Made by a program: the position numbers and the translations under genes. Shown one piece after another: positions 49,901-61,364 of a DNA stretch of 64,000 nt. The stretch spans positions 20,727,145 to 20,791,144 of the forward strand of contig NC_083560.1 of assembly GCF_019925205.1 (NCBI RefSeq), given 5' to 3'. This stretch comes from Metopolophium dirhodum. Taxonomy: Eukaryota > Arthropoda > Insecta > Hemiptera > Aphididae. The notes beneath the pieces were generated by a model, which had not been told where the DNA came from, ran no database searches, and saw only the letters and a program-made list of their open reading frames with translations. The stretch's first letter is position 1. The number at the start of each line of letters is the position of its first letter.

Positions 49901-52900
49901 AGCTCCTAAAGAAGGAACAAAAATCACCACAGAACCGCTTGCGATTGAATATTCTGAATACACATTAAAAGAAAAAACTAAAAAATGTGTCATAGCTGGC
50001 TTGAGTTGTAAATTGATAAATTCAATGTTATTGTTTAAATGCTCAGTATCAAATTGCCGAGAAAATCAATTTTCTACTGTAGTTTTGACTGATTTTTCCA
50101 AGCATATTAAGAAGAATCATCAATTTGTAGTATGGGATGGACATTGCGAAGCATGTCATCACAAACTGCCGATAGTTTCTGAACAATATTATGTAAGAAA
50201 TGCTTTAGAACATTTAGTGTCTCATCATTTGGTTCTAAAGAATAATGAACAACAACCCAATACTACAGGTATGTAAATCTTAATTGTGTTATTAGTATTT
50301 TAAAGATCTATAATCTAATAAAATTAAATTTTCTAGCAAATCTCGGAGGTTCAAATATTGAATGTTTATCTTCTTATCAGGACACAGTAAAAAATACACC
50401 ATTTGTAGAAAAGTTTTGGAAAATTCGTTGTTTGCCTGGTGATAAATTATCCATTCGTAAGTTTACATTTTGTTATTCTTTATATCAGTGGTTCTTAATG
50501 TTTCCGAATCACAGAACTCTTATAATTTTAAACAAACTTTGCGGATCATAGCCATAAAATAAAAAGGAAAACAGTACTTGTAATTATTATAGCAGTAGAT
50601 CAATAGTCGTATAGTCATAGTTATGCAAAACAATTTTGAGCATTTCGAACAATAAAGTAGGTTGAATTAATTTTTTCCAAAAAAATGCATTTGCATAGAA
50701 TATAATAATACACTTAAAATGTTTCAAGTATTAACAAATAATATTTTTAAATTACAACAAAATAACTAAAAGCATTAGTTTAAATATCTAATTTTCAAGT
50801 CCAAATTTGAACTTAAAATATCTTAGATTTTTTGGTTACAGTATGAGAAACCTTGTTTTAAATCCTTAGGCATAAAAATTGAACATTTTATACATATAAT
50901 TCGTAACTTTTCAAGATTTTGATAAATCATGTCAAAATTTAAACTTTAAATGCTTAAAAAAAGAAAATCATTCCTATGTAATATAATATATTAAATATAT
51001 TATGTAAAATATATTTAATTAAAAATGGGTTCTTAATAAAGAAATATTATGCATCTATCTTTTTACACAGATAAACCTAGCAGTTCAACCAATATTTGTG
51101 AGATGTCTGTTAATGAATCACGTGATGATACAAATTCCAATAGCAAAAATGGTAATGAATAGTTGTATAATATATTGTATTATTTATTTATTAAAACATT
51201 ATACTAAATAAATACTAGATAGGATTTTAAATTAATTTAGTATGAATCCTAGTCACATTAATGTTTTTTTCAAATTCTAAATGTTGAAAATAAACCACGA
51301 TTAAAAATCTTAAAAATGGTTGATAATATATGGATAAAATATGGATCAAGTTTTTAAATTATAGGAAAATGGGGGTTTTTAACCTAACCCTATTTAATGT
51401 ACTCGGCAGCCAACTTGTGTGCATGGGTGTGATATTGTTTGCAAGAAATGCATGTTTTACTTAATTCTGTTATTTAGTGTTCCTATTTGATTGATTTACT
51501 GGATATATTTATGATTTATGTATCTGATGATTAAATTTATTACCTTAACTTTTTAAAATATAATTATTATTTATTTTCTCCCATAGATTTCATAGAAAAC
51601 AATATGTTTGGAAACCCTGAACAATCCAGCCATAATATATTACTCGGAACCCAGTGTCAAACATCAGGTATGTATCAAGTGTATTTTAGCTAAAAATTTC
51701 ATGTAGTATGTAAGTAATTTAAAATTAATAATCTTAATTAAAATAAATCATATTTATGTATATAAATAATTTAGGTATATCTATACCTTTGTAAGTATGT
51801 GGAATTAAACAAAACTATTTTGAGAGTACCTAAACACAAATAGGAATAGTAATTTATGGAGCAGATATTTAATATTAGTTATTAATTTCTTATACAATTC
51901 TAAACTATAATAAATTCTTGATTGTCCCAGGACTCCTAAAAACAATAAAATGTATTTTCTATTTTTAATATTATGTTACAAGTTGTTGCCACAATTAAAC
52001 TAGAAGCTGTATATTAACTGTTATTTGTACAATAACTTAAAGTAAAATTAATTATTGATCTGTCTGTTTTTTTTTTTATATGTATATAGTGAATCTAAAC
52101 ATTAATCATGGTTCTAATGACAAAAGTTTTCCACTAAGGATTACCGATGTTAAGAGTTTAAAAAAGGTACATATATTTTTTATTAAAATAAGAATACTCA
52201 ATTTTGTAGACCTAATATTTTTTTTTTTTACTTATTGTGTTTAGGGAAAAGTAAAAACTTCTAAAATAAACTCAAGTGCATCTGATAACAGTGATCTTAA
52301 TATGTGGATGAAAGTAAAAACAAATTGTGAAGTTATTCATCCAAATTTCGATATATTTCTTGAAGAAGGTCAACAAATTGTTAATAATGGTGTGCCTGTA
52401 GATGGTACAATTTGTTATTTTGTAGACACAGCATATAAGAAAGATTATATTAGAAAAGTACGAGATTTGCCGATGAATGTTATGAAAACACGATTAGCTT
52501 TTACAGAAATGTCTGCTCTGCCAAGACTATTGGGTCTTTTTAAATGTATGGACAAAACCTGCATGAAAATTTTTAGTTCTAAAGATTTATTTAAATCACA
52601 TATAAAATTACATTTTTCACTCGCAGAAAAAAACAAAAGTAAAAAGTTTTATTTAAAACTTTATTCATACAAAATAATATGTTTTCTTATTAATCTCTAT
52701 GTGTTGTAGAAAACCAAATGTACAATGTTGAACAGTTTAAAATGTGTGCCTATTGCTTTAAAATGTTTGATGATGAAGAATCTTTGGCTAACCACATTTC
52801 TGAAAAATACACATTTTGTGACTACTTTTGCCCTCATTGTTTTTATCGTGCTTATACAGCCTCTCATGTTTTGGTTCATCAGGTAATAATATTTTTATCT

Positions 52901-55900
52901 ATAATTTTAATATTATAATTCCTGTGTATAAAAATATTTGTATATTTTCAGTCTGTAATTCATACCGACAAATCCAAACATTGTATAATAAAACTTAAAC
53001 ATGATGATGGCAAATATCAAAAAGAAATGTTATTTGTGGTAGACTTCAAGGAGTTTGTATTGCCTTACAAATGCAACGTTGGTAAGTTTTTCTGCTATTT
53101 AATATTTTCAATATTTTGTTAGTTATTAGTTTAAGTTTGAGTATCCAGTGAAGTCAGTTGTGTATTTAGAAATATAGTTACCCAGGCTCACAATGTAGTA
53201 GTGCCCCGTTTTCAGCATAAGTATAAAGTGCTTAAGTGGTGAAATAGCCTCCTGAATTTTCCACTCTCCCACAATACCGAAAATAACCTCACAATTATTG
53301 TTAAAATCTTTTAACAACCGCCACCGACACTCTTAATAAACTGATTTAATGGCCAAAGCTATTAGTTCTTTATAGTTTTGTAATCTACATTCTACAATAC
53401 ATCATCCTTCCAAATTTAATTTAATTTGCGATTGCAGTGGTTTTATAGCTTTTTAAGTAAGTCCTCTCTAAACTTTTTTGTTACCTATTGCCGAAGCCTG
53501 AAGCTATAGTAGTACTAAACTTAATATCAATGTATTGATTTTACAATTTGTTCTTTGTTTTTACGATAAGTTGTCGAAATAATGCTTCTCTTTAGACTTC
53601 AGTAACTGTACTGGTAGGAAAGTGAATCATTCAATTCAAGCAGTGGCGTATACATAATTTGTGTATGGGAAACCCATCCGTGCATTATATATTTATATTA
53701 TTATTTCTTAAGAGGACACTAGACCCCTATGCTTTGTCTCTAAATAACATAGCAAATTGTACGTTCTGAATAATCTATTTAATTCAAATTTTATTTTAAC
53801 TCGGATTTGTTAAGGTTGCTGTAGTTTTTCTTGTTATTTGTATAACGAATTTGAAGAACATTTGAATCAAGAGCATCAACAGTGTGATAAATTCTGTTGT
53901 TACATTTGTGCTAATAAAGATGACGGTGAAGGATTTTTTGCACTCCAACCAAGTTCAATGATTACAGTAAGCATGATGTATCAGATTTAACAAATAAGAA
54001 AATCTTTAACCATCAATATTTACATGGTTTATTTTAAAATTCTTTTCCTTCATTTTGTTACTTGTTAACATTTATCAGGTTTTACAGTTTTCACCTTTAG
54101 ATTGTAATTGTTTGTTAGGTTTTTAATTTGTTATCAATAAAATTGTGTACAAATAAACATATTACATAATATTATATAATAAATTATGAGATTAAAGTGA
54201 TTTTTAAATCATGTAATTATAAGATACAATAATAAAAAATATATTTCACAATTAAAATAAAATGTGTGTTAATTAATCCTTTTTTTACAGCATTTTAAGC
54301 TTCATAACTTAAATAAATATCAATGTATTTTTTGCTTATTTGGTGATGAAATTATTGATTCAATGATGAAGCATTTAGCGTTTGAACATTTTGAATATGA
54401 GCCTTTATGCTTGGAGCGTTCTACGGTATCTGATAATTGTGTACGCATATTTAATCAAAATAATTTATGAATAATTACATCAATGAAATGTTTTTAATCA
54501 TTTAAATACTTACTATTACAGGAATCTAAAAATATTAGAAATCTGAAAATTTTAAAATTGACAAAGGTTATTGATAATGGGATGGTAGGGATAGTGAATT
54601 TACCCGCGGAAGAAATATCTGTACCTGAAGTTTTGCCACAGCGATCTGAAAAAAGATCTATTGAGTGTCCTGATGTTCTATCAGTAGCTATGAAATCTGC
54701 TCCCATTGATCAAGGATCTCAAACATCAGATACAATTGTTATTACAATTCCCAATAGTGAAAAAATGGCAGAAAGTAGTACATCAATGCCGTTAGCTATT
54801 GATGATGTGAACCAAAACGATATGCAACAAATATTTAAAATAAATCGCATTTGGTCTGAGTCTAATAACAAAGAAAAAGAGCCTAAAGTGTCATCAAATG
54901 ATGATATTATTGTTATTGATGATGATATCATTGTTATTGATGATGATATTATTGTTATTGATGATGATATTATTGTTATTGATGATGAAGACGATGTCGA
55001 TTTGTCAGAGAAAGAAGAACTTAATGAGGGTCCTACAAAACGAATATGTTTAGTGATCGATGAATCAATCAATAAATCAAATAAGGAAACAAGATTGGCA
55101 TTTCCAATTATTGAATTGGATAAATTGTTTGTTTGTAATGAATGTGGTAAGTATTTAGTTAAATTGTTTTCAATTTTTAACAATTGATAATTTTATTTCT
55201 TAATTAAAATGTTTGTCTTGTAGCAAAAATTTTCTCAAATGGTCAAATGTATTTTGACCACCTAAATGTCTGTCCTTTTTGGGATTTTTTGGCTGGAAAG
55301 AAATGTACACACTGTGTTAAAGTATACAAAACTATATTTAACATGACTGAACATGTTAAACTTCATGGACCTGATCGATTCAAATGTTCTTTATGCAATT
55401 TAAAAGTACCATCCCAACAAGCTATTACACATCATATGATAAATAGTCATAAAATCATAAATTTAGATTTTGTGCCTGAAAGTCCTAATTTAACCGATTT
55501 GAATAAAGATGATTTTATTGTATTTGAAGATAAGACAATTGAGCAGAACAAACAAAAGATGAATAGCTTATTTACTTGTAACAAGTGTTCATTTAATGGC
55601 AACACTCCTTTAATTATTATTTCTCATATGAAGGCTGTTCATAATGCTGAGCAAAATGTAGATAATGAAGATAATTTACATAATATAATGCCAGAACAAC
55701 CAAATGATACAAATAACTCAGTAAATTCTATGATGCCTCAACAGAATGAACAACAAAATGCAAGTTTGAAAAGAAAGCGTTCCACTGTGAGTTATTATTT
55801 AATTTTATTATACTGTTAAGTTTCTAAAACTTATCAATTTCCAACACAAAGTTATTTAGGATTTTGTCTGTATGTTTTATTTTATGTTTCTTATAAATTA

Positions 55901-58745
55901 GAATTTTGGCAACCAGAAAGCAAAACCTATTGTTAAAAACCAATCAAAAACCCTGTTTTTTTCTCCTGATACTATTGACAGTATTCCAAAGTCTCATATA
56001 TTCTCAGATCCGATTAGCTGTTTACTATGTACATACACTACAAAAGTGCGGTCCAATCTTGTTATACATTTGAATGGACATACAAAAGGACAAGATATTA
56101 CTACTAAGGAAATTTTTAATCCTGTACCTTCTATTGGCAAGTGTGAACTTATGTCTGATAAGATGATCAATCTCTCAGCTAGTAAATTTGATGCTATGAA
56201 TACTGAAAAGGTAAGTGTTTTTTTTTCATTATTATTTTTATAGTTCATTTGTCTTGTGTGTATTTTTATTTTTTACAATTGGTAATTCTAATTAATGAAA
56301 TGTTGATTCAAACTTAAAAAAATAATATGTGATATTGTGAATTATTGAATTATACAATATTTAAATTATTGTTTAGCTTTAATTTTTTATTGCATTTTTT
56401 ATTTCATTATTTACTATTCAAGTTTAATGTTGTATTCGGAGGTGAATAGACATTGTTGATAAAAATTAAAGAAGTTCTCATTTAATTTTCCTTAAATACT
56501 AATTATATAACATTACAAGATTTACAGAATTATAGTTTTTCAAATAATTAAATTTTTGAATTTTTGTTTCCATTTGAATTTAGCCGATTACCAGCAGAAT
56601 TCGGTTATCCATGGATGCCAAGCCATCTATTACGTGGATAATCGAGAGTGCACCGTGTATCTATATTTTTAATAAGCAAACAATTTTTAATTATATAATT
56701 TTACAGATTAAAAGAGATGAACTTGATAAGAAAATTGTTGAAGTAGCTCCAGATGATACTTTAAATACAGAGATATTTCCACAGTTCATTCCAAAAAATA
56801 TGCGATATAAATGTTCAATAGCTCATTGTACTTATATGGGTTTGACAGAGGATATGCTAAAGAAACATATATCAATCCTTCATCCTACCCATGAGTGTTA
56901 CATGTAAGTAAATTATAATCATTTTTTATTTTTTATAAGTTTTACATAATTCTCAGAGTATATATCAAAAATTAAAAAAATGTTTTAAAAAAAGTCAATA
57001 CTTTTTGAAATTTAATGTGTTCTTTGAAGAATCAAACCGTCTATTTTTAAAATATTTATTTTTATAGATGTCCACATTGTCTACCCTCATGCATTATATC
57101 TAAATTGGTCGAACAAAATCAAATAGAATTTCATTTAATGCACCATGGTGCAAATTTATATCGTTGTCAATACTGTAAGTATATTCACTTCAATAGAGTT
57201 GAAATGAGAACACACATGAGAAATACCCATTTATCAGAAATAACTAGTTCAGTACGATCCAATATAATTGTAATCAGACAAACAATGTTAGAAGATGATT
57301 GTATTGACAGAGGTAGAAGCAAAGGTTTATTACTATTATTATAACTTATTTAAAATTAACTTATTAATTCAGGAAAGAACAATACATTTATCAATTTTAT
57401 TTTACATTATAGCTCCATCTAATGAGTTTCAATGGGTATGCAATATATGTTCTAATGGTTTAATATATACAGGAAATGAGATAACATCACATATTCTTAT
57501 GGCACATAAAGTATCAAATATGTTTAAATGTCCTATGTGTCAATTTGAACATGAGAATGATAATGCTAATATATTTAAAGAACATTATAAGTTGCAACAT
57601 CCATCGGTTGCAGTAAAGTGCTTAAGAGTGTTTGAAAAGGTTAGTGTAGATTTTTAATTGTTTTTAGTATAGTATACAATGCTTACAATTAACTGTATTA
57701 AATATTTTAAAGGGATACCCAGATTTGAACTTATAATAAATAATAAATATTAACCAGAATAGGTATTGAGTATAATTTCCAAAGTTATATGTATTGTTTA
57801 GATTTCTGAGAAAAAAGCGTTGGACAAACAATCCAAACATTTAGGTGGTATGGAAATCATGGGAAAACAGCAAGCTTTAGAAAGTATTGAACCTACACTC
57901 GTGCCTCCTACTTGTCGAGGAATTCCTATTGAATCAACACCATTGTATACCAATAAATCTCATGGTATAGCAAAGCGTCCAAAATCTGCTACTCAAAGCT
58001 CTCCAATTCAACCCCATAAACAGAAAACGTTTATAGACGTTTTCAATAAGAATGATAAGTTAGGAGCAATATCTTCAAATGGTTACTTTGTTTGTCCTAA
58101 GTGCTGTGTATTTGAAACTATGGATATAGAACTTTTCCGTGAGCACTTATACGAAGAGGTCAACTATAAAACGTAAGCAGTTATATTTCCAATTTTTTTT
58201 TTAGTACAGAATTTTATTAACAATTTTGTGATCCATAGATGGAAATGCTTGATATGTTTTGAAATATCGGATTGTGCTAAGAAAATGTCATGGCATGTTA
58301 AAAACCATGGAATTGGAAGCAAGTATGAAAAAATTGAAGATGGCGAGAAATTAAAATGGGTAAACAATTTGATTTTGAATACATTTATTAAAAACATTAG
58401 AGTATTATTAAATGTTTTAAATATATATTTATTCATTTAGGTTGATCGAGTTGTTGGACATCAACATATGTTATTGACTGAGTTAAATAAAAACAGTAAG
58501 GCAAAAAATGTGAAAAGTGTTGAGTCAAGTAAAGCTATTATTGTTGATAGTAAAAGGACGTCTTATTCTCCAACTAAAGTATGTATAAATAATATTTACT
58601 CAATATTTATAAAGAAATAAATATATTTTATTTTTAGAAAAAAAATATTGAACGTAAGAAAATAGCATTTGTCTCTCAACCTACCCCTGATCCTGTATCA
58701 AATGATGATATCATTAATCTAGTAGATGATTCCGATGACGAATAA
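37938..58745 (+). CDS. Giant C2H2 zinc-finger protein with SUMO-interacting motif array (3298 aa, 25 exons); Small ovary-like candidate
   Basis: Exons: 37938-38010, 38089-38239, 39967-40045, 40292-40359, 44948-49845, 49903-50268, 50337-50456, 51071-51151, 51587-51667, 52090-52166, 52245-52638, 52710-52882, 52952-53081, 53815-53966, 54291-54440 (or 54425), 54522-55146, 55224-55786, 55902-56210, 56707-56903, 57068-57312, 57413-57639, 57802-58172, 58239-58359, 58441-58578, 58638-58745. All phases agree. Residues 25-125 form an uncharacterised helical N-terminal domain. The 4.9 kb exon 5 encodes 1632 mostly Lys/Asn/Ser-rich residues with basic NLS-like runs (KRKMKKEKKKRRKMNK). About twenty irregular C2H2 fingers follow (first CKFCNYKDKGLNIVRHYKDQH-like, later CVFC...H...H, CNEC, CPMC, CLIC). 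Four IIVI SUMO-interacting motifs lie at 2458-2485 and one (IINLVDDSDDE) at the C terminus. It is probably a nuclear, SUMO-dependent chromatin factor. Length and fingers recall Drosophila Sov; this is inference, not an alignment. Another long zinc-finger family is possible. Confidence 0.85.
38034..38063. repeat. Interstitial insect telomere-type repeat (CCTAA)n
   Basis: TAACCTAACCTAACCTAACC, then TTAACC, lies in intron 1 of the zinc-finger gene, between the donor at 38011 and the acceptor at 38088. The intron is only 78 bp, so the repeat fills over a third of it. TTAGG is the usual insect telomere unit. It could also be simple-sequence pyrimidine tract expansion. Confidence 0.85.
41333..44135 (-). 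pseudogene. Broken multi-exon transposase of the intron 4 element
   Basis: On the minus strand the gene starts MAKRFTRSSKMINIV at 44135 (exon to 43985). Three tandem homologous exons follow, then a long exon (42934-42326) with the conserved block KQTIRQYIDVALTIAEMYRL and IGDRTIRTALKKGGY. Next come ACYDLQSILTTPSAQVSNFY (about 42170-42110), RGANKIATC, FYSNNCSGQQKNK (about 42000-41962) and GHTQNEGDSVHSV. The C terminus (EPPGISKEKKK, then DLIHLCERKLIPENYHYF) is shifted by one base in a T run near 41452. There is a deletion between the YDLQS block and RGAN, and a stop after HSVIEKRKQDY. This family is common in aphid genomes as I remember it, with FYSDNC in the catalytic block; here the Asp position is Asn. 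The copy is inactive. Confidence 0.75.
43314..43893 (-). repeat. Tandem triplicated transposase exon (129, 129 and 134 nt)
   Basis: Minus-strand segments 43893-43760, 43678-43550 and 43442-43314 are each bounded by an AG acceptor and a GT donor and share sequence. The second encodes TTITSCVDNVMVKNDDYTDL and the third TAITRFVDNLIVKNNSCTDL, followed in both by a LLTSK segment. The first is 5 nt longer and out of frame in its second half. The two intact copies have the same length (43 codons), so inclusion or skipping keeps the frame. Confidence 0.75.
50630..51060 (+). repeat. Diverged piece of the recurrent repeat in intron 7
   Basis: Modules such as GAGAAACCTTGTTTTAAATC, AAAATTGAACATTTTATA and GTCAAAATTTAAACTTTAAA match the body of the copies at 250-400 and 17830-17960. 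It is inside intron 7 of the zinc-finger gene (50457-51070) and accounts for most of that intron's length. Confidence 0.5.
53555..53640 (+). repeat. Fragment of the recurrent repeat in intron 13
   Basis: TTTTTACGATAAGTTGTCGA, then AATAATGCTTC and a GGAAAGTGAATC block, match 2630-2700 and 62570-62630 in the same order. It lies in the 733 bp intron 13 of the zinc-finger gene. Confidence 0.45.
54900..54983 (+). repeat. Coding 21-nt tandem repeat making four SUMO-interacting motifs
   Basis: The unit GATGATGATATTATTGTTAT+T (D-D-D-I-I-V-I) is repeated four times in exon 16 (the first copy has two Asp), followed by DDEDDVDLSE. Each unit is a hydrophobic I-I-V-I core flanked by acids, the standard SUMO-interacting motif pattern. 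The DNA copies are nearly identical; the second has ATC for ATT. That suggests recent expansion or ongoing slippage under amino-acid constraint. Confidence 0.85.
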
Positions 58746-59522
58746 TTTGGTACAACTTTAACTTATAATATTTAACTTATTTTGCCGAATGCTAATTTTT
58801 TAATTCTTTTATGTATAAAATCTTAAAATATCTTTTAAAATACTAAAATTTAAGTTAAATAACATGATTTTGAATTGAGTTTTTTTTTAAAGGCAATAAA
58901 TAATTGCTCATGTTTAAATGTTTTCATTGCATTTTGTATAATATATACTTATATTATGTGTATGTAGAGTATTAAAGTAAATGCAAATAACTTGTCACCT
59001 TTTTAAATTTTATTAGCTCTCAGTACTTAACCATTACTATGTTACAACTCGTACGTTACTATTATTTTTATATTTTTTCTTTAGAATAAAAAGTATGTAT
59101 TTTCTATTATTTTTAATAATTTGTCTTCATTTTTTTTTACCTTTAGCTTAAAATATTGGTACATTTTTAAATTGTTTAAATAAAATTATAGATCTATCAC
59201 TCCAAGTCCTTTGACTCAGTGCTGAAATTTTTGGCGCATTAGAGTTGGGTCCCAAATACTAGGTGCTAATCTCAGATACTACACTAGTTGGGTCTAAGAT
59301 TATTTTAAATACTACACTAGTTAGGACCTGGACTTTTTTGTTTATTACCTATGTCTATTTTAGTATATTGTGTGGCAAAGGCAGGAAGTGAGATATTTCA
59401 GTCGCGATTAGATACATAAAACAGAAAATAATGAAGTTAAAATATATTATATTATATAATGATGAAATGTATGATATTCTTAATAAATCACATAAATAAA
59501 CAGGACATGGACGCATCATGGG
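58746..59522 (+). other. 3' UTR and downstream flank of the zinc-finger gene
   Basis: An AATAAA poly(A) signal lies at 58895-58900, about 150 bp past the stop, with a second AATAAA near 59083. After that the DNA is AT-rich intergenic sequence with a tandem-like stretch near 59260-59330 (ACTACACTAGTTGGGTC and ACTACACTAGTTAGGAC). Confidence 0.5.
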
Positions 59523-60001
59523 CAGTGTTTGGATTAGATAAGTATATTTTGATCTAGATAAAGATAAAAATAATGCAACTCATATGTATCTAGAGATATA
59601 TAAAAGATGACTTAACTCATATTTATCTAGATAAAGATAAATACTTTTGTATCTAGATACAATTTTTTTTTATATGGGTTTTAAATTTAGGTATTAGGTA
59701 TATTTTAGTTGGGCACTAGGAACATAATAATAATGACGAAATAAATAAAAATAATTACATTATTTATAAACTATAAACTTGGTTTGAATCTGTATAAATA
59801 TTTAAAATGCGTTTGTACAATTTCGCGATTTTTATAAATAAAAAATGTATCTAGATGAATTTATTTAGATTAGTAAAAAAAAATGATCTAAGATGAACGT
59901 TTAGCTACTTTGTAACTATTTATTTAGATAAGATAAAAGATGAACAAATAATTATTTAGATATTTATCTAGATAAATTTATCTAAATAATTCCAAACACT
60001 G
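59523..60001. mobile_element. hAT-type MITE with perfect 8 bp target duplication
   Basis: It starts CAGTGTTTGGATTA and ends TAATTCCAAACACTG, an inverted repeat with one bulge. It is flanked by ATCATGGG on both sides (59515-59522 and 60002-60009), a perfect 8 bp duplication. The 479 bp inside is built from many ATCTAGATAAAGATAAA-type words and their complements and carries no ORF. The exact duplication suggests a relatively recent insertion. Confidence 0.9.
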
Positions 60002-60282
60002 ATCATGGGGATATGGTGAACTACATAAAATGATTAATAATTTAATAAATAATATTACGTTAATATAATATATTAATGTACCTATGTATATTACGTCTTG
60101 TTATTAAATTATTTTTAAATAATTGTGTAAGGTGTTTATAAAAAGAGATTAAAAAAAAAGAGTTGTTTTTAAAGTCAAGAGTAGTAGTAGAAAAAAATTT
60201 ACCTGTGAAAATAGCCGAATCATAAAATAACGAAAAGACCCCCGAAATCGAAACCAATATTAAAGATGTCTTAGAAAAAATC
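60002..60282. other. AT-rich spacer before the hypothetical ORF
   Basis: Nothing recognised. The frame of the next ORF is open from just after a TAA near 60224. Confidence 0.35.
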
Positions 60283-60669
60283 ATGAACAACATCGATTAC
60301 GAACTGATGGAAGAAAAACTAAGACAAATTGACGACATTGATGAGGAACCGACTACCGGTGATCTAGCGGGCCTTTTGTTTTATGCGATACAGTTTGCGG
60401 GAGACTCGTCGAAAATTCTTCAACTGGACGACGAATCCAGTACTGGACCAGTTGAATGGATCAAAGACGACGTCGTCGCTGTGCCAGAGATGCAGGTGGT
60501 GGTGGAAGCGTCCAGTGACGAGGCGGAGTTCGTCACTCCGGCCAGGGGAGCTGAGGTCAAGAACAGCTTATTTGAAGACTTGATCGGCTGGCTGGACCCG
60601 GGGGCAACGCTAGCGAAACGGACAGCTTTGCGAAGATGGATGGCCGTGAGGATCGTATCCGCTGCGTGA
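60283..60669 (+). CDS. Hypothetical acidic protein or exon (128 aa)
   Basis: The frame opens MNNIDYELMEEKLRQIDDID and is acidic throughout, with a Leu/Ala/Phe-rich helical segment (LAGLLFYAIQFAGD) and a basic end (KRTALRRWMAVRIV). G+C is far above that of the surroundings, and codon third positions favour G or C, unlike the other genes here. The ATG is the first in the open frame, which starts after TAA about 60 bp upstream. No family was recognised. The other frames are also long here because of base composition, so ORF length alone is weak evidence. It could be a real small gene, one exon of a longer gene, or a piece of a mobile element. Confidence 0.35.
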   Translation: MNNIDYELMEEKLRQIDDIDEEPTTGDLAGLLFYAIQFAGDSSKILQLDDESSTGPVEWIKDDVVAVPEMQVVVEASSDEAEFVTPARGAEVKNSLFEDLIGWLDPGATLAKRTALRRWMAVRIVSAA

Positions 60670-61364
60670 AGAGGTATCACGACGCCGTACGCGTTTTCTG
60701 TTGTTGTTCCCCGAAGTGAAACTATGCGAGAGTTTACCCATGGCCGAGGACAGCGGAAAAGACGAGGCGATGATGTGGGGTCGAGATTTAGGTACGTGAC
60801 AGTGCACTTTTGGAGTGATTGGCGGTAAGTCGCCGATAATAGTCATCGAAGTCAATCACTGACTTGTGCATACGTGTGCGTAAATATCTTTATCTGCGCG
60901 TGTAATTATAGCTCACTCAGCCTAATATCGATTTACGTTCTCACAAACATGCACGTTTCACGCGAGGCCGATACAACATGTGAATTCATTGCCTAAATGT
61001 TACTCCTTAATAAATGACCGGCACTGACACCCTTAATACTCCGCTCAGAATCTAAAATAATCTACAACACTTGTGAATGAAGTACAGTAAAATAAATTAC
61101 TGAAGTAAAATGAATACTGTTTTTAAGAGTAAACATTAATTATTATGCATTTAAAACGTAGTACAACATCCATAATATAGCCTTAAAAATAAGTTGTAAA
61201 TTGTAATCTAGAGTAGTTAGTAAAATATGTTCATTTAGTAACTAGGGCGTCAAGAATTTTTTTTTGGCTTCAAGGAAAAATTCTTATGAAAAAATTAGCC
61301 CCGAACCCTTTGACGGAGTTGTGTGGCGTGTGCAGTAATTTTAGTTGTATATATTAGTAATAAC
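60670..61364. other. GC-rich tail of the hypothetical locus, then AT-rich spacer
   Basis: To about 61000 the DNA stays CpG-rich (GTTTCACGCGAGGCCGATAC). GGTACGTGAC at 60791 could be a splice donor. At 61040 is a CCGCTCAGAATCTAAAAT fragment of the recurrent repeat end. No further gene seen. Confidence 0.35.

Noticed and set aside
49846..49902. Continuous reading frame through this segment, which would give a 1736-codon single exon
   Set aside because: The 57 bp piece starts GTAAGTATAT, ends in a T-rich tract plus TTAG and encodes an odd hydrophobic insert. It is a short in-frame intron; retention would still keep the frame.
60383..60855. Additional frames overlapping the GC-rich ORF on both strands
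   Set aside because: Long only because stop codons are rare in GC-rich DNA; Arg/Ser-rich low-complexity products.
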